In this document: in pieces, positions 56,054-64,000 of the stretch
Position numbering within the stretch: position 1 is the first letter of the stretch
Layout: each line of letters starts with the position of its first letter
Origin: Acinetobacter calcoaceticus
Lineage (GTDB): Bacteria > Pseudomonadota > Gammaproteobacteria > Pseudomonadales > Moraxellaceae
Reading direction: 5' to 3'
Length of the DNA: 64,000 bases
Assembly (NCBI RefSeq): GCF_004345325.1
Contig: NZ_SLVJ01000022.1
Coordinates: forward strand, 1 to 64,000
Notes under the pieces: model-generated
Seen by the model: the letters and a program-made list of their open reading frames with translations, nothing else
What the model was told of the DNA's origin: nothing
The model's database searches: none
Made by a program: the position numbers and the translations under genes

Positions 56054-56818
56054 ATGACACAGCCATTTAAATTAATATTGTTTCTCGGTTTGGGCTGCCT
56101 CACACAGCTGAACATTGCCCATGCCAATGTCTGTGAGGATATACATTTTCAGCAATCTATCCTGCAGCAAGCAAAACTTAACCCTGACCTCAATCAAATC
56201 GCGGATTGTAAAGCATTGCCACATCGTCCAGATCAGATCGTGATGGTCTATCAACAGGTGGTTAAAAGCTATGATGATGAAAATGGCATCCGAGATTACA
56301 GGCTCTATCTGCTGCTCGCTGACCGGAACGCTAAACAACTGATCAGCAGCTACAAAGACCCAGATATCTACCCCTCTGATGCGATGGTATTGAGTGAAGT
56401 AAGTTTAGATACTGCAGCCTATCAACTTAATCCGCAGTTACGCGCCATCGGCTTAAGAATCGATTATCGCGGTGCATCCGCAAACTCGCCTTTGGACTAC
56501 ACCCTAATGAACCTGTATGACTTAGAACGTCAACGCCGAGTTTTGGCTCAACTCAAAATAGAGACACTCGAAGGAGAAAATGCCCGTAGCTGTAATGCAG
56601 CGTTTAAGCAACGTAACAGCACACTCTCAATACTGCCCACGCAACACAATGGTATGCGCGATATACAAGTGAACAGCCTTGAAACCCACGACAAGTCAGA
56701 TCAAAAACTGACGGATTGTGTCAGTCAAGTAATCTCTAAAACCAAGCGTACAGATCGCCTAAAATACAATGGTCAATATTATGTGATTCCAAAAAATTTA
56801 CGGATGCTTGAAGAGTAG
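56054..56818 (+). CDS. Unrecognised exported protein
   Basis: GGGAG lies five bases before ATG 56054, which gives 254 residues and a signal peptide (LILFLGLGCLTQLNIAHA). The mature part has paired cysteines and a strand-rich core, DYRLYLLLADRNAKQLISSY to SPLDYTLMNLYDL. Like the divergent exported gene to the left, it opens with a Cys-containing segment and a part reading as an output value (MVYQQVVK), so the two may be distant relatives, but I cannot show it. Confidence 0.72.
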   Translation: MTQPFKLILFLGLGCLTQLNIAHANVCEDIHFQQSILQQAKLNPDLNQIADCKALPHRPDQIVMVYQQVVKSYDDENGIRDYRLYLLLADRNAKQLISSYKDPDIYPSDAMVLSEVSLDTAAYQLNPQLRAIGLRIDYRGASANSPLDYTLMNLYDLERQRRVLAQLKIETLEGENARSCNAAFKQRNSTLSILPTQHNGMRDIQVNSLETHDKSDQKLTDCVSQVISKTKRTDRLKYNGQYYVIPKNLRMLEE

Positions 56819-56955
56819 ATCTATCGCGCTTTTCATGGATTGCATGGATCTTCATTCCATCTTGCAGTTCGGGAAGAGGCTATATATGCAACGAGACCAC
56901 AGACAAGACACTTAAATAACAATACAGTCGAAATATTCTTTTTGGAGGTAGGTTG

Positions 56956-57375
56956 ATGTCTGAGAGAAAATTAGCTCAATGCCACTGTGGGATGGTTAAG
57001 TTCACAGTTGAACTATCAGATGGCTTTAATACAATCAGAAGGTGTAACTGTTCTTTTTGTAGTATGCGCGGGGCTGTTGCAGTCTCTGCACTTCTTTCAG
57101 GAATTGAGGTTTATGAGGGACAAGATCAGATCACTGAGTATCGCTTCAATACCCATCAGGCTGCACATTATTTCTGCTCAGTTTGTGGTGTTTATACCTT
57201 CCACCAGAGAAGATCAAACCCTGAACAATATGGTGTGAATGTGGCTTGTATTATTGGTATATCCCCATTTGATTTTAATAATATTCCTGTACTAGATGGG
57301 GTTAGACATCCTAGTGATGGGGGTGGTGGAGTGATTGGTTATTTAAATTATGTGCAAATGCCTCATGAGAAATAA
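56956..57375 (+). CDS. GFA-family zinc protein
   Basis: A 139-residue protein of the glutathione-dependent formaldehyde-activating (GFA/CENP-V) fold. Three zinc-binding cysteine motifs are in order: CHCGMVKF near residue 9, CNCSFCS near 30 and CSVCGVYTFH near 76. Most members of the family have unknown substrates, so the formaldehyde role is a guess. ATG 56956 is preceded by GGAGG and AGG. The gene is isolated, and its A/T bias and different codon use hint at a separate origin. Confidence 0.85.
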   Translation: MSERKLAQCHCGMVKFTVELSDGFNTIRRCNCSFCSMRGAVAVSALLSGIEVYEGQDQITEYRFNTHQAAHYFCSVCGVYTFHQRRSNPEQYGVNVACIIGISPFDFNNIPVLDGVRHPSDGGGGVIGYLNYVQMPHEK

Positions 57376-57489
57376 CTTATACATTATTAACTAAACATCC
57401 TCATCCATAATATTTCTCGCATTTCTCGTTCCATACCGGAAATAAAACAACCACCTGATCAACTCGTCACGCTGGTTGTAATTCCAAAA

Positions 57490-57513
57490 AAAGCCCTGCT
57501 TCTGCAGGGCTTT
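57490..57513 (-). terminator. Terminator after acnA
   Basis: AAAGCCCTGC (57490-57499), loop TTCT, GCAGGGCTTT (57504-57513); the minus strand continues with T residues. About 40 bases past the acnA stop. Confidence 0.88.
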
Positions 57514-57552
57514 ACTATGATGTGGCTTAAGCTTAGAAAGCGTCTAAATCAT

Positions 57553-60300
57553 TCAACCCGCGATCAGATTTCGTAATACATAATGCAAAATCCCACCGGC
57601 TTTAAAGTATTCAACTTCATTTACGGTATCGATTCGGCAAAGCACTTTAACCTGCTCGATGCTGCCATCAGCACGTTGGATGCTTAAGTCCAAGTGTTGC
57701 TGTGGACTAATCTCATCAGACAGCCCAGTGATCGATAGTTGCTCATGCCCAGTCAGGCGTAAACTGTGGCGCGTTTGGCCATCGATAAACTGCAAGGGCA
57801 ATACCCCCATACCGACCAAGTTAGAACGATGAATCCGCTCAAAACTTTCAGCAATGACTGCCTTCACGCCCAATAAATTGGTGCCTTTGGCTGCCCAGTC
57901 CCGTGAAGACCCAGTGCCGTATTCCTTCCCTGCAATGATCACCAATGGCGTGTGATCCTTTTGATACAACATCGCTGCATCATAGATCGCCATCTTTTCA
58001 CCACTTGGAATATATCGCGTGTTGCCCCCTTCTTCACCACCAAGCATTTCATTTTTAATGCGGATGTTGGCAAAGGTGCCACGCATCATCACCTCATGAT
58101 TACCACGGCGAGATCCATAGGAGTTGAAATCTATAGGCTCAACGCCCTGCTGTTGCAGATAGCGTCCAGCAGGACTGTCCTTTTTAATATTCCCCGCAGG
58201 TGAGATATGATCGGTAGTCACTGAATCACCGAGTAACGCCAAGATACTGGCCTGCTGAATATTTTCAATCGGCGCAGCGGGCTGATCGATATGCTCAAAG
58301 AATGGCGGATGACGAATATAGGTCGAGTCCTCGACCCATGCATAGGTCTGACTGTCTGGAATCTGGATCGCTTGCCAACGTGCATCGCCATCAAATACCG
58401 CCGCATATTCCTTGTGGAACATCTCGGTATTGACCTGCTTTAGCACCTCATCAATCTCGGCCTGCGATGGCCAGATATCTTTTAAATAAACATTTTGCCC
58501 CTGTTGATCAACCCCAAGTGGATCATGACTGATATCGGTACGAATGGTGCCTGCCAACCCAAAAGCAATCACCAAGGGTGGCGAAGCCAACCAATTGGTT
58601 TTGACCAGCGGATGGACACGACCTTCAAAATTTCGGTTGCCTGACAATACCGATGCCACATTCAGATCATAGGTCTGTACCGCGGCTTCAATCGCTGGCG
58701 GCAAAGGACCTGAATTTCCGATACAGGTGGTACAGCCATAGCCGACCAAGTTGTAACCCAGTTGATCCAGATAGCTCATTAGACCAGAGGCTTCGAGATA
58801 ATCGGTCACCACTTTCGACCCAGGTGCCAAAGAACTTTTCACCCACGGTTTACGTTGCAGACCTTTTTCGATGGCTTTTTTCGCCAACAATCCAGCAGCC
58901 AGCATCACACTCGGATTGGAGGTGTTGGTACAAGAGGTAATCGCAGAAATCACTACATCGCCATGATTCAGTGCATGACGTTGACCATTGTTAAAATAAT
59001 GTGATTCATTTTCATGAGCATGCGGTGCATCAATCGCGGTGCCCCCGCCTTCATTGGCCAAACGGTCTTTGGCCTCCTTGCCAGGTGACATATCCAGATC
59101 CATCAAGGCATCAAAAGTTTTGGCGACATCTGCCAGCAATACCCGATCTTGTGGCCGTTTCGGTCCAGCAACACTGGCTTCAACACTGTCCATGTCCAGT
59201 CCAAGCGTGTCAGTAAAGACCGGTTCATCTCCAGCATTGCGCCACAAGCCTTGTTCCTTACAATAGGCCTCGGTTAATGCAATCCGATCATCACGGCGAC
59301 CAGTTAAACGCATATAACCCAAGGTCACTTCATCGATTGGGAAGAAACCACAGGTCGCACCATATTCCGGTGCCATATTGGCAATGGTGGCACGATCAGC
59401 CAGAGGCAAATCGGCCAGACCATCCCCATAAAACTCAACGAATTTACCCACCACTCCTTTTTGACGCAGCATCTGGGTAATGGTCAAGACCAAATCCGTG
59501 GCGGTAATGCCTTCTCGCAATTTCCCCGTCAACTTAAAGCCAATCACTTCAGGAATCAGCATCGAAATCGGTTGTCCCAGCATGGCAGCTTCCGCCTCAA
59601 TGCCGCCTACGCCCCAGCCAAGCACGCCGAGTCCATTGATCATGGTGGTATGTGAGTCAGTTCCAACCAAGGTATCGGGGAAAGCAAACTGTTGCCCTTC
59701 ACTCTCGCCCAACCATACCGCTTGAGCCAAGTACTCTAAATTCACTTGGTGACAGATACCAGTGCCGGGAGGCACCACACTAAAATTATCAAATGCCGAT
59801 TGGCCCCAACGCAGAAATTGATAGCGTTCACCATTACGTTGCATCTCGATATCGACATTTTCAGCAAAGGCATGATCCGTTGCAAAATGATCGACCATCA
59901 CGGAATGGTCGATCACCAAATCTACGGGGGAAAGCGGGTTAATCTGTTCTGGGTCGCCACCGGCCTTGGCCACTGCAGCGCGCATGGCCGCCAAATCCAC
60001 CACGGCAGGTACACCAGTAAAATCCTGCATCAATACCCGTGCAGGGCGATATTGTATTTCTTGATCTGAACGGCGGTTTTTTTGCCAATCCACAATGGCC
60101 TGAATATGTTGTTTTTTGACCGTTTTATCATCCTCAAAACGGAGTAAATTTTCCAATAATACTTTAAGTGATTTGGGTAGCTTCTCAATATCCCCAAGTT
60201 GATTGAGTGCAGCCTTGAGGCTAAAGATCTGATAATGATCCGTACCCACAGTTAAGGTCTTTAAAGCATTGAAACTATTCAAATTGCTGTACTTTACCAT
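57553..60300 (-). CDS. acnA: Aconitate hydratase AcnA
   Basis: AcnA isomerises citrate to isocitrate in the TCA cycle with a [4Fe-4S] cluster. At 915 residues it is the IRP/AcnA type. Cluster ligands are in ITSCTNTSNPS (about 452-462) and GCTTCIGNSGPL (about 519-530); TLVGTDSHTTMINGLG (about 212-227) and GTGSSRDWAAKG (about 794-805) are active-site motifs. GGAGG lies eight bases before the ATG. The apo-form of this class can bind mRNA. Confidence 0.95.
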   Translation of the reverse strand: MVKYSNLNSFNALKTLTVGTDHYQIFSLKAALNQLGDIEKLPKSLKVLLENLLRFEDDKTVKKQHIQAIVDWQKNRRSDQEIQYRPARVLMQDFTGVPAVVDLAAMRAAVAKAGGDPEQINPLSPVDLVIDHSVMVDHFATDHAFAENVDIEMQRNGERYQFLRWGQSAFDNFSVVPPGTGICHQVNLEYLAQAVWLGESEGQQFAFPDTLVGTDSHTTMINGLGVLGWGVGGIEAEAAMLGQPISMLIPEVIGFKLTGKLREGITATDLVLTITQMLRQKGVVGKFVEFYGDGLADLPLADRATIANMAPEYGATCGFFPIDEVTLGYMRLTGRRDDRIALTEAYCKEQGLWRNAGDEPVFTDTLGLDMDSVEASVAGPKRPQDRVLLADVAKTFDALMDLDMSPGKEAKDRLANEGGGTAIDAPHAHENESHYFNNGQRHALNHGDVVISAITSCTNTSNPSVMLAAGLLAKKAIEKGLQRKPWVKSSLAPGSKVVTDYLEASGLMSYLDQLGYNLVGYGCTTCIGNSGPLPPAIEAAVQTYDLNVASVLSGNRNFEGRVHPLVKTNWLASPPLVIAFGLAGTIRTDISHDPLGVDQQGQNVYLKDIWPSQAEIDEVLKQVNTEMFHKEYAAVFDGDARWQAIQIPDSQTYAWVEDSTYIRHPPFFEHIDQPAAPIENIQQASILALLGDSVTTDHISPAGNIKKDSPAGRYLQQQGVEPIDFNSYGSRRGNHEVMMRGTFANIRIKNEMLGGEEGGNTRYIPSGEKMAIYDAAMLYQKDHTPLVIIAGKEYGTGSSRDWAAKGTNLLGVKAVIAESFERIHRSNLVGMGVLPLQFIDGQTRHSLRLTGHEQLSITGLSDEISPQQHLDLSIQRADGSIEQVKVLCRIDTVNEVEYFKAGGILHYVLRNLIAG

Positions 60301-60389
60301 AGGTAAATCCTCCGGCTTGGCTTAATAAAGTGTTGGGCTGTTTTTACAAGTACGTCCAACCAATGTAAGCCAAATTAGCACTTTCTATG

Positions 60390-61262
60390 TTATTGAATGG
60401 TTAAATTATTAGCAGTAAAATGCCGATCATCTAAGCCTAAAGCCTGTAGCGAATTTTGCCAGAGCATGGCTTCGAGCGTCTCACGATTGAGCGCCAAACT
60501 TTGCGCCAATCCAGCTAAGACACAACCTAAATTGACTGGAGTATTGCGGGTGCGCTGTTGAGGATGCTGAGGGTCTTGATGGCGTTGTTGATCTAAAGAC
60601 TGACAACACAATGGGGTCATATCTGGGCAATCGGTCTCAATCACCAGATGCTCTGCTCCTAAGGCCTGTACCACTTGATGCAGTTTTTTGGCATTGGGAT
60701 TGGTGATTTGCCCAGTCACACCGACCTTAAAGCCCAGTTTTACCAAGGCTTTGGCCTCCTCCACTCCACCACTAAAAGCATGCGCGATTCCGCCTAAGTG
60801 AAAGCGTTGTCGTTTTAGCTGTGCCAACACTTCGGCATGGGCCTTACGGATATGTAATAAGATTGGTTTATCAAACTGTTGAGCCAACTCGATTTGCTCG
60901 GCAAAAAATTGTTGTTGGCGCTGAAACTGTTCTGGTTGTTTATGTTGTTTTAAAAAGGTGTCTAATCCGATTTCACCGACCGCCACACAGTCCTGTAGCC
61001 TGAGCATTTGCTCCAGTTGTAACAGATGCGAGGTCTGATGTTGCTCGATATAAAAGGGATGCAGTCCCGGTGCCAGAAAACTTTGCGGTGCATCCTTCCA
61101 GCCATTGATCTGTTGATGTATATCCAACAAGCAATCGAAGCGCTCTGCCAAAAAACCAATTAACACCAAAGCCTCAACCCCAGACGCTTTGGCCTGTGTC
61201 GCCAAATGTTGCCGATCTAAATCAAAGTCGACAACATCAAAATGAGTATGGGTATCAAACAC
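60390..61262 (-). CDS. TatD family metal-dependent hydrolase
   Basis: A 290-residue TatD/YcfH/YjjV-type enzyme. Metal ligands are in FDTHTHFDVV (2-11), VAVGEIGLDTFL (about 93-104), ILLHIRKAHAE, IAHAFSGGVEE and VIETDCPDMTPL (about 212-223). The family cleaves DNA and D-amino acid tRNA in some cases. Start is GTG 61262 after GAGG. It is separate from acnA and the lipoproteins. Confidence 0.88.
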   Translation of the reverse strand: MFDTHTHFDVVDFDLDRQHLATQAKASGVEALVLIGFLAERFDCLLDIHQQINGWKDAPQSFLAPGLHPFYIEQHQTSHLLQLEQMLRLQDCVAVGEIGLDTFLKQHKQPEQFQRQQQFFAEQIELAQQFDKPILLHIRKAHAEVLAQLKRQRFHLGGIAHAFSGGVEEAKALVKLGFKVGVTGQITNPNAKKLHQVVQALGAEHLVIETDCPDMTPLCCQSLDQQRHQDPQHPQQRTRNTPVNLGCVLAGLAQSLALNRETLEAMLWQNSLQALGLDDRHFTANNLTIQ

Positions 61263-61285
61263 GGCATCGCCTCATGAAGTTGAGA

Positions 61286-62293
61286 TTAGTGCGGCGCTTT
61301 CGTCGCGACCACACTGCTGCTCGGCTGGTCTAGTTGCATATTGGCTGGGAAATACTGATCTTTTAAGATGCTATTGAGCTGCTCATAGGGAATCACCAAG
61401 CGCGGTAGACCGACCACATAGGGACCAATATCATATTCACCGTATTGCAGAATCAAGCCCTGTTGACCCAAATAGAAATTATCTGACATTTTAAATTTCC
61501 ATGCCTGTTCATACTCTGCCACTTTCACAGTAGGATTGGTTTCGGTGATCCATGCTTTATACGCAGCATAAGTCAGTTTTTCCAATGCAGGATATTGATT
61601 GGCTTGAAGAATGTCTTTGAGTTGAATCTGTTTTTGATGTTTAAGATCAAAATTATAATAGGTCTGTGCTGAGGCACCATGTGCCCCCCCGATATAACTA
61701 CTGCTGTTAATCACCACGGTGGCCAATGGAGCTTCTGAGTTTAAGATCCGTGGACTGATCAGCAGATTAATCTTATGACTGGCACCTACGGCTTTCAATT
61801 CCTGATCCAACGCTAAAAAGGTTTGCAGATAAGGCTGCACTTGATCCGCCATATGTTGGGCTGGTGTCTTGCTCACCTGTTCTGTAACCGCAGCAGATGC
61901 AGGCAACTCAGTAGACGCATTGGCCGACTGGCTTTGTGCTGCTTTGCCCGATTGGCTTTGCGTTGCTTTGGCCATTGAAGCAGGCTGTTCACCATGCTCA
62001 ACCGAATCCAGCATCTGCTTAAGATTGGTGATAATGGCTTGATCGATAATTTGGTCAAGTACAAATTGATTACTGCGCAGACGCTCCACCGAAAACTCTG
62101 GGCAGTTCTTGTCATCACAATCGGGCATTTTCAATACTAATTTTTCAGTGCTGCCTTCAAGGCGTGGCTCTGTATCCACCACCGTTGAAGCCGCAGTTTC
62201 ACTGCTTACAGCCGGATCAGGCTGTTTAGGTTGGCAGGCACTGAGCAAAATCGTCAATACCGCCACACTCAATGGTGTTTTATGTTTTAACAT
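61286..62293 (-). CDS. RsiV/DUF3298-like lipoprotein
   Basis: About 335 residues from ATG 62293, with a lipobox (ILLSACQPK, Cys near 20), a Ser/Gln-rich linker holding an imperfect repeat (TQSQSGKAAQSQSANAST), then a DUF3298/DUF4163-type domain with GGAHGASAQTYYNFDLKHQK and QIQLKDILQ. In other proteins this fold binds lysozyme or acts in anti-sigma factors (RsiV), so an envelope-stress or inhibitor role is possible. A paralogue with the same layout lies 140 bases upstream. An earlier ATG at 62365 is in frame, but the lipoprotein signal fits 62293. Confidence 0.78.
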   Translation of the reverse strand: MLKHKTPLSVAVLTILLSACQPKQPDPAVSSETAASTVVDTEPRLEGSTEKLVLKMPDCDDKNCPEFSVERLRSNQFVLDQIIDQAIITNLKQMLDSVEHGEQPASMAKATQSQSGKAAQSQSANASTELPASAAVTEQVSKTPAQHMADQVQPYLQTFLALDQELKAVGASHKINLLISPRILNSEAPLATVVINSSSYIGGAHGASAQTYYNFDLKHQKQIQLKDILQANQYPALEKLTYAAYKAWITETNPTVKVAEYEQAWKFKMSDNFYLGQQGLILQYGEYDIGPYVVGLPRLVIPYEQLNSILKDQYFPANMQLDQPSSSVVATKAPH

Positions 62294-62434
62294 CTTAAAA
62301 ACCTGATATTTGAGTTCGATTGAATGAAGCATCAACAGCTTAGCCTTGTAAATCAACTTGCTCAATCACGTTTTGTATCTTTATCAAGCACAGGTTCAAA
62401 TTTTCCTGCGCTTGGATTGAGTCAATATCATGAT

Positions 62435-63304
62435 TTAGAACATACCTTTGAATGCCTCAGCGTGTAGGGCTTGCTGAGTTTGCGCTGGGGTCAAAAACAC
62501 CGCCAAGGGCGTTCCATCCGGTGAAATTTCATTGGCACGAAAGTGCAGCCCGATGCCTTCATGATCAAAGAACCAATCGGCTTGCTGCCATTGCAAGCTT
62601 TTGGCTGCCACCTGTTGTACAGCCCGGCTTTGTTGCTGCAACCATTTTTGATAGGCCGCTTGCACCCACTGATCCACGGCTGCCTGTTGATCTGCTTTAA
62701 TCACATCAAGGATCGAGAGGGTCTTTTGCAGCTTGCGATCGGCAACTGCGAAGTATTGTCGCTGTTTTACATTGAGATCGCCTTGCTGACTGTCCACTGA
62801 AAGCTGTAGTAACACATATTGATTACGCTGCGTAGCGATCTGTGAACTGAGCTGCAATTCATAGGGTTTATTTTTAACAAATTCTTTTTGCCATGCTTGA
62901 GATTTTTTCACATAGGCATCCACGGCCTGTTGCAAGTTCAATGGCTTCGAGGGGTCGGGAATCAGGCCAATTTGTCGTTGTAACACCTGTGCCTGATAGT
63001 GTGTAATCCATTGATTCAACCAGGGATCTTGACTCTCAACACTGAGGATATCGATCTGGGTACACAGATTGGTTGTACATGGCGGCAGCTTAAATACGGC
63101 TACGGTGGTCTTGATATCCAGATAGGGCAAGATATCAGGATTTGCTGATGTCGTATTCTCGGCATTGTTCTGAGTTTGCGCTGCCGCGGATTGAGCACTA
63201 TCAGATGCCGAGTCACAGCCACTGAGCAGTCCTATGCAGGCACTCAACAGACCGATTTTAAAGAGACTGATTTTAAAGAGACTGCGACCAAGGCGAGATT
63301 GCAT
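62435..63304 (-). CDS. Second RsiV/DUF3298-like lipoprotein
   Basis: A 289-residue protein with a lipobox (IGLLSGCDSAS, Cys near 30) after a long basic N-terminus that contains a duplicated FKI[S/G]LFKI segment. The mature domain has AVDAYVKKSQAW, VKQRQYFAVADRKLQKTLSIL and the AAYQKWLQQQ helix, matching the order seen in its neighbour (VLDQ, YIGGAHGA-like region replaced, TLTYAAYKAW). The GGAH motif is not conserved here. Both genes probably arose by duplication. Confidence 0.75.
   Translation of the reverse strand: MQSRLGRSLFKISLFKIGLLSACIGLLSGCDSASDSAQSAAAQTQNNAENTTSANPDILPYLDIKTTVAVFKLPPCTTNLCTQIDILSVESQDPWLNQWITHYQAQVLQRQIGLIPDPSKPLNLQQAVDAYVKKSQAWQKEFVKNKPYELQLSSQIATQRNQYVLLQLSVDSQQGDLNVKQRQYFAVADRKLQKTLSILDVIKADQQAAVDQWVQAAYQKWLQQQSRAVQQVAAKSLQWQQADWFFDHEGIGLHFRANEISPDGTPLAVFLTPAQTQQALHAEAFKGMF
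63254..63283 (-). repeat. Tandem 15-base duplication in the signal sequence of the second lipoprotein
   Basis: GATTTTAAAGAGACT occurs twice without a gap (63254-63268, 63269-63283), adding five residues (FKISL/FKIGL) to the hydrophobic signal. In-frame and probably recent. Confidence 0.8.
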
Positions 63305-63353
63305 ATGCTGCTCGAATAGGGAAATGGTTATACCGCAATATTAAACTGATTAG

Positions 63354-63396
63354 GCACAAAAAAAACAGCTTCATCGAGAAGCTGTTTTTTTTGTGC
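63354..63396 (-). terminator. Terminator after prfC
   Basis: A 19-base perfect inverted repeat from GCAC to GTGC (63354-63372 and 63378-63396, loop ATCGA) with A8/T8 tracts. On the minus strand it lies about 46 bases past the prfC stop, and it is symmetric enough to work in both directions. Confidence 0.9.
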
Positions 63397-63441
63397 TTTT
63401 AGAATAAGACAAGGACGACACCATCAGCCCCATTTCTGCAC

Positions 63442-64000
63442 TTAGTGCTCACGCGTGGCTTGGAATTTAATCTCTGGATAACGCTCCTGCATTAACTGTA
63501 AGTTGACACGGCTCGGTGCCAGATAAGTTAAATGCCCGCCGCCATCAATTGACAATTGATCATGGGCTTTTTTCTTGAATTCGTTAAATTTCTTTTCATC
63601 ATCACAAGAGACCCAACGAACGGTATTGATGTTCACAGGCTCATAAATACAATCCACTTTGTATTCTTCTTTGAGTCTGTAGGCAACCACGTCAAATTGG
63701 AGTACCCCCACCGCACCAACGATCAAGTCGTTACTGATTTGTGGCATAAACACCTGCGTTGCGCCTTCTTCAGACAATTCTTTTAAACCCTTTTGTAGCT
63801 GTTTGGATTTTAAAGGATCGCGTAGACGCACCCGCCGGAACATCTCTGGGGCAAAGTGCGGAATACCGGTGAAATGTAAATTTTCACCTGAAGTAAAGGT
63901 ATCGCCAATTTGGATGGTGCCGTGGTTATGCAGACCAATAATATCGCCCGGCCATGCTTGCTCGAGTTGCTCACGCTCACCGGCCAAGAAGGTCAAGGCA
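63442..64000 (-). CDS. prfC: Peptide chain release factor 3, 3' part (cut by window edge)
   Basis: The reading frame is open to the right edge, and the last about 186 residues are those of RF3: [60 protein letters not shown] and the C-terminal [17 protein letters not shown]3 is a GTPase that removes RF1 and RF2 from the ribosome after termination. The GTPase domain and start lie outside the window. Confidence 0.93.
   Translation of the reverse strand, partial: ALTFLAGEREQLEQAWPGDIIGLHNHGTIQIGDTFTSGENLHFTGIPHFAPEMFRRVRLRDPLKSKQLQKGLKELSEEGATQVFMPQISNDLIVGAVGVLQFDVVAYRLKEEYKVDCIYEPVNINTVRWVSCDDEKKFNEFKKKAHDQLSIDGGGHLTYLAPSRVNLQLMQERYPEIKFQATREH

Noticed and set aside
59461..59725. Plus-strand frames inside acnA
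   Set aside because: Antisense shadows of a highly conserved minus-strand gene.

Overview
This window looks like a chromosomal segment of an Acinetobacter species. The basis is gene order (bamB, yfgM, hisS, ispG, rodZ, pilW, rlmN, ndk, iscX), the style of the VgrG and RlmN sequences, moderate GC and many short A/T-rich intergenic spaces. This is recognition from memory, not a database search. No tRNA, rRNA, CRISPR array or complete insertion sequence was seen.

Layout. 0-3.2 kb: an isolated type VI secretion vgrG on the minus strand, broken by a frameshift, followed by a small unknown gene. 3.5-22.2 kb: housekeeping genes. They include fabI, a Bax-inhibitor-like membrane protein, orn and rsgA (divergent), rhodanese-grxC-secB, an alkylation-repair pair (Ada-like plus AlkB-like), coaBC, a bestrophin-like channel, a PHP phosphatase, yciB-yciI, mnmC, tgt and yajC-secD-secF. 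22.3-22.6 kb: a gene-poor gap with repeats and a possible antitoxin-gene remnant.

22.6-40.6 kb: a run of about 20 tightly packed minus-strand genes with the composition and order of an aryl polyene (APE) pigment cluster. Starting upstream at 40.6 kb it holds a chain-length factor, a lysophospholipid-type acyltransferase, two ACPs, a membrane protein, an AMP ligase fused to a dehydratase, a glycosyltransferase, an LpxL-like acyltransferase, an aromatic ammonia-lyase and a thioesterase. It continues with a LolA-like protein, an MMPL exporter, a flavoprotein, a lipoprotein, a ketosynthase, a dehydratase, a ketoreductase and a second ketosynthase. A small exported protein and, after a likely terminator, a phosphopantetheinyl transferase close it. 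Together these could make an aromatic starter, load and extend it on ACP, reduce and dehydrate it to a polyene, and move a lipid-linked product to the outer membrane.

40.7-52.7 kb: der and an envelope/translation run (bamB, yfgM, hisS, ispG, rodZ, pilW, rlmN), then ndk, iscX, a PAP2 phosphatase carrying an unusual N-terminal nonapeptide repeat, and a family-4 glycosyltransferase. 52.8-64 kb: tcdA, several unrecognised secreted or lipoprotein genes, a GFA-like zinc protein, acnA, a TatD nuclease, two RsiV/DUF3298-like lipoproteins and the 3' end of prfC cut by the window edge.

The items most worth a second look are the ten-copy nonapeptide repeat on the PAP2 protein, the layout of the APE cluster (ammonia-lyase, ligase-dehydratase fusion, small exported protein), the deletion scar in vgrG, and the low-complexity insertions in MnmC.
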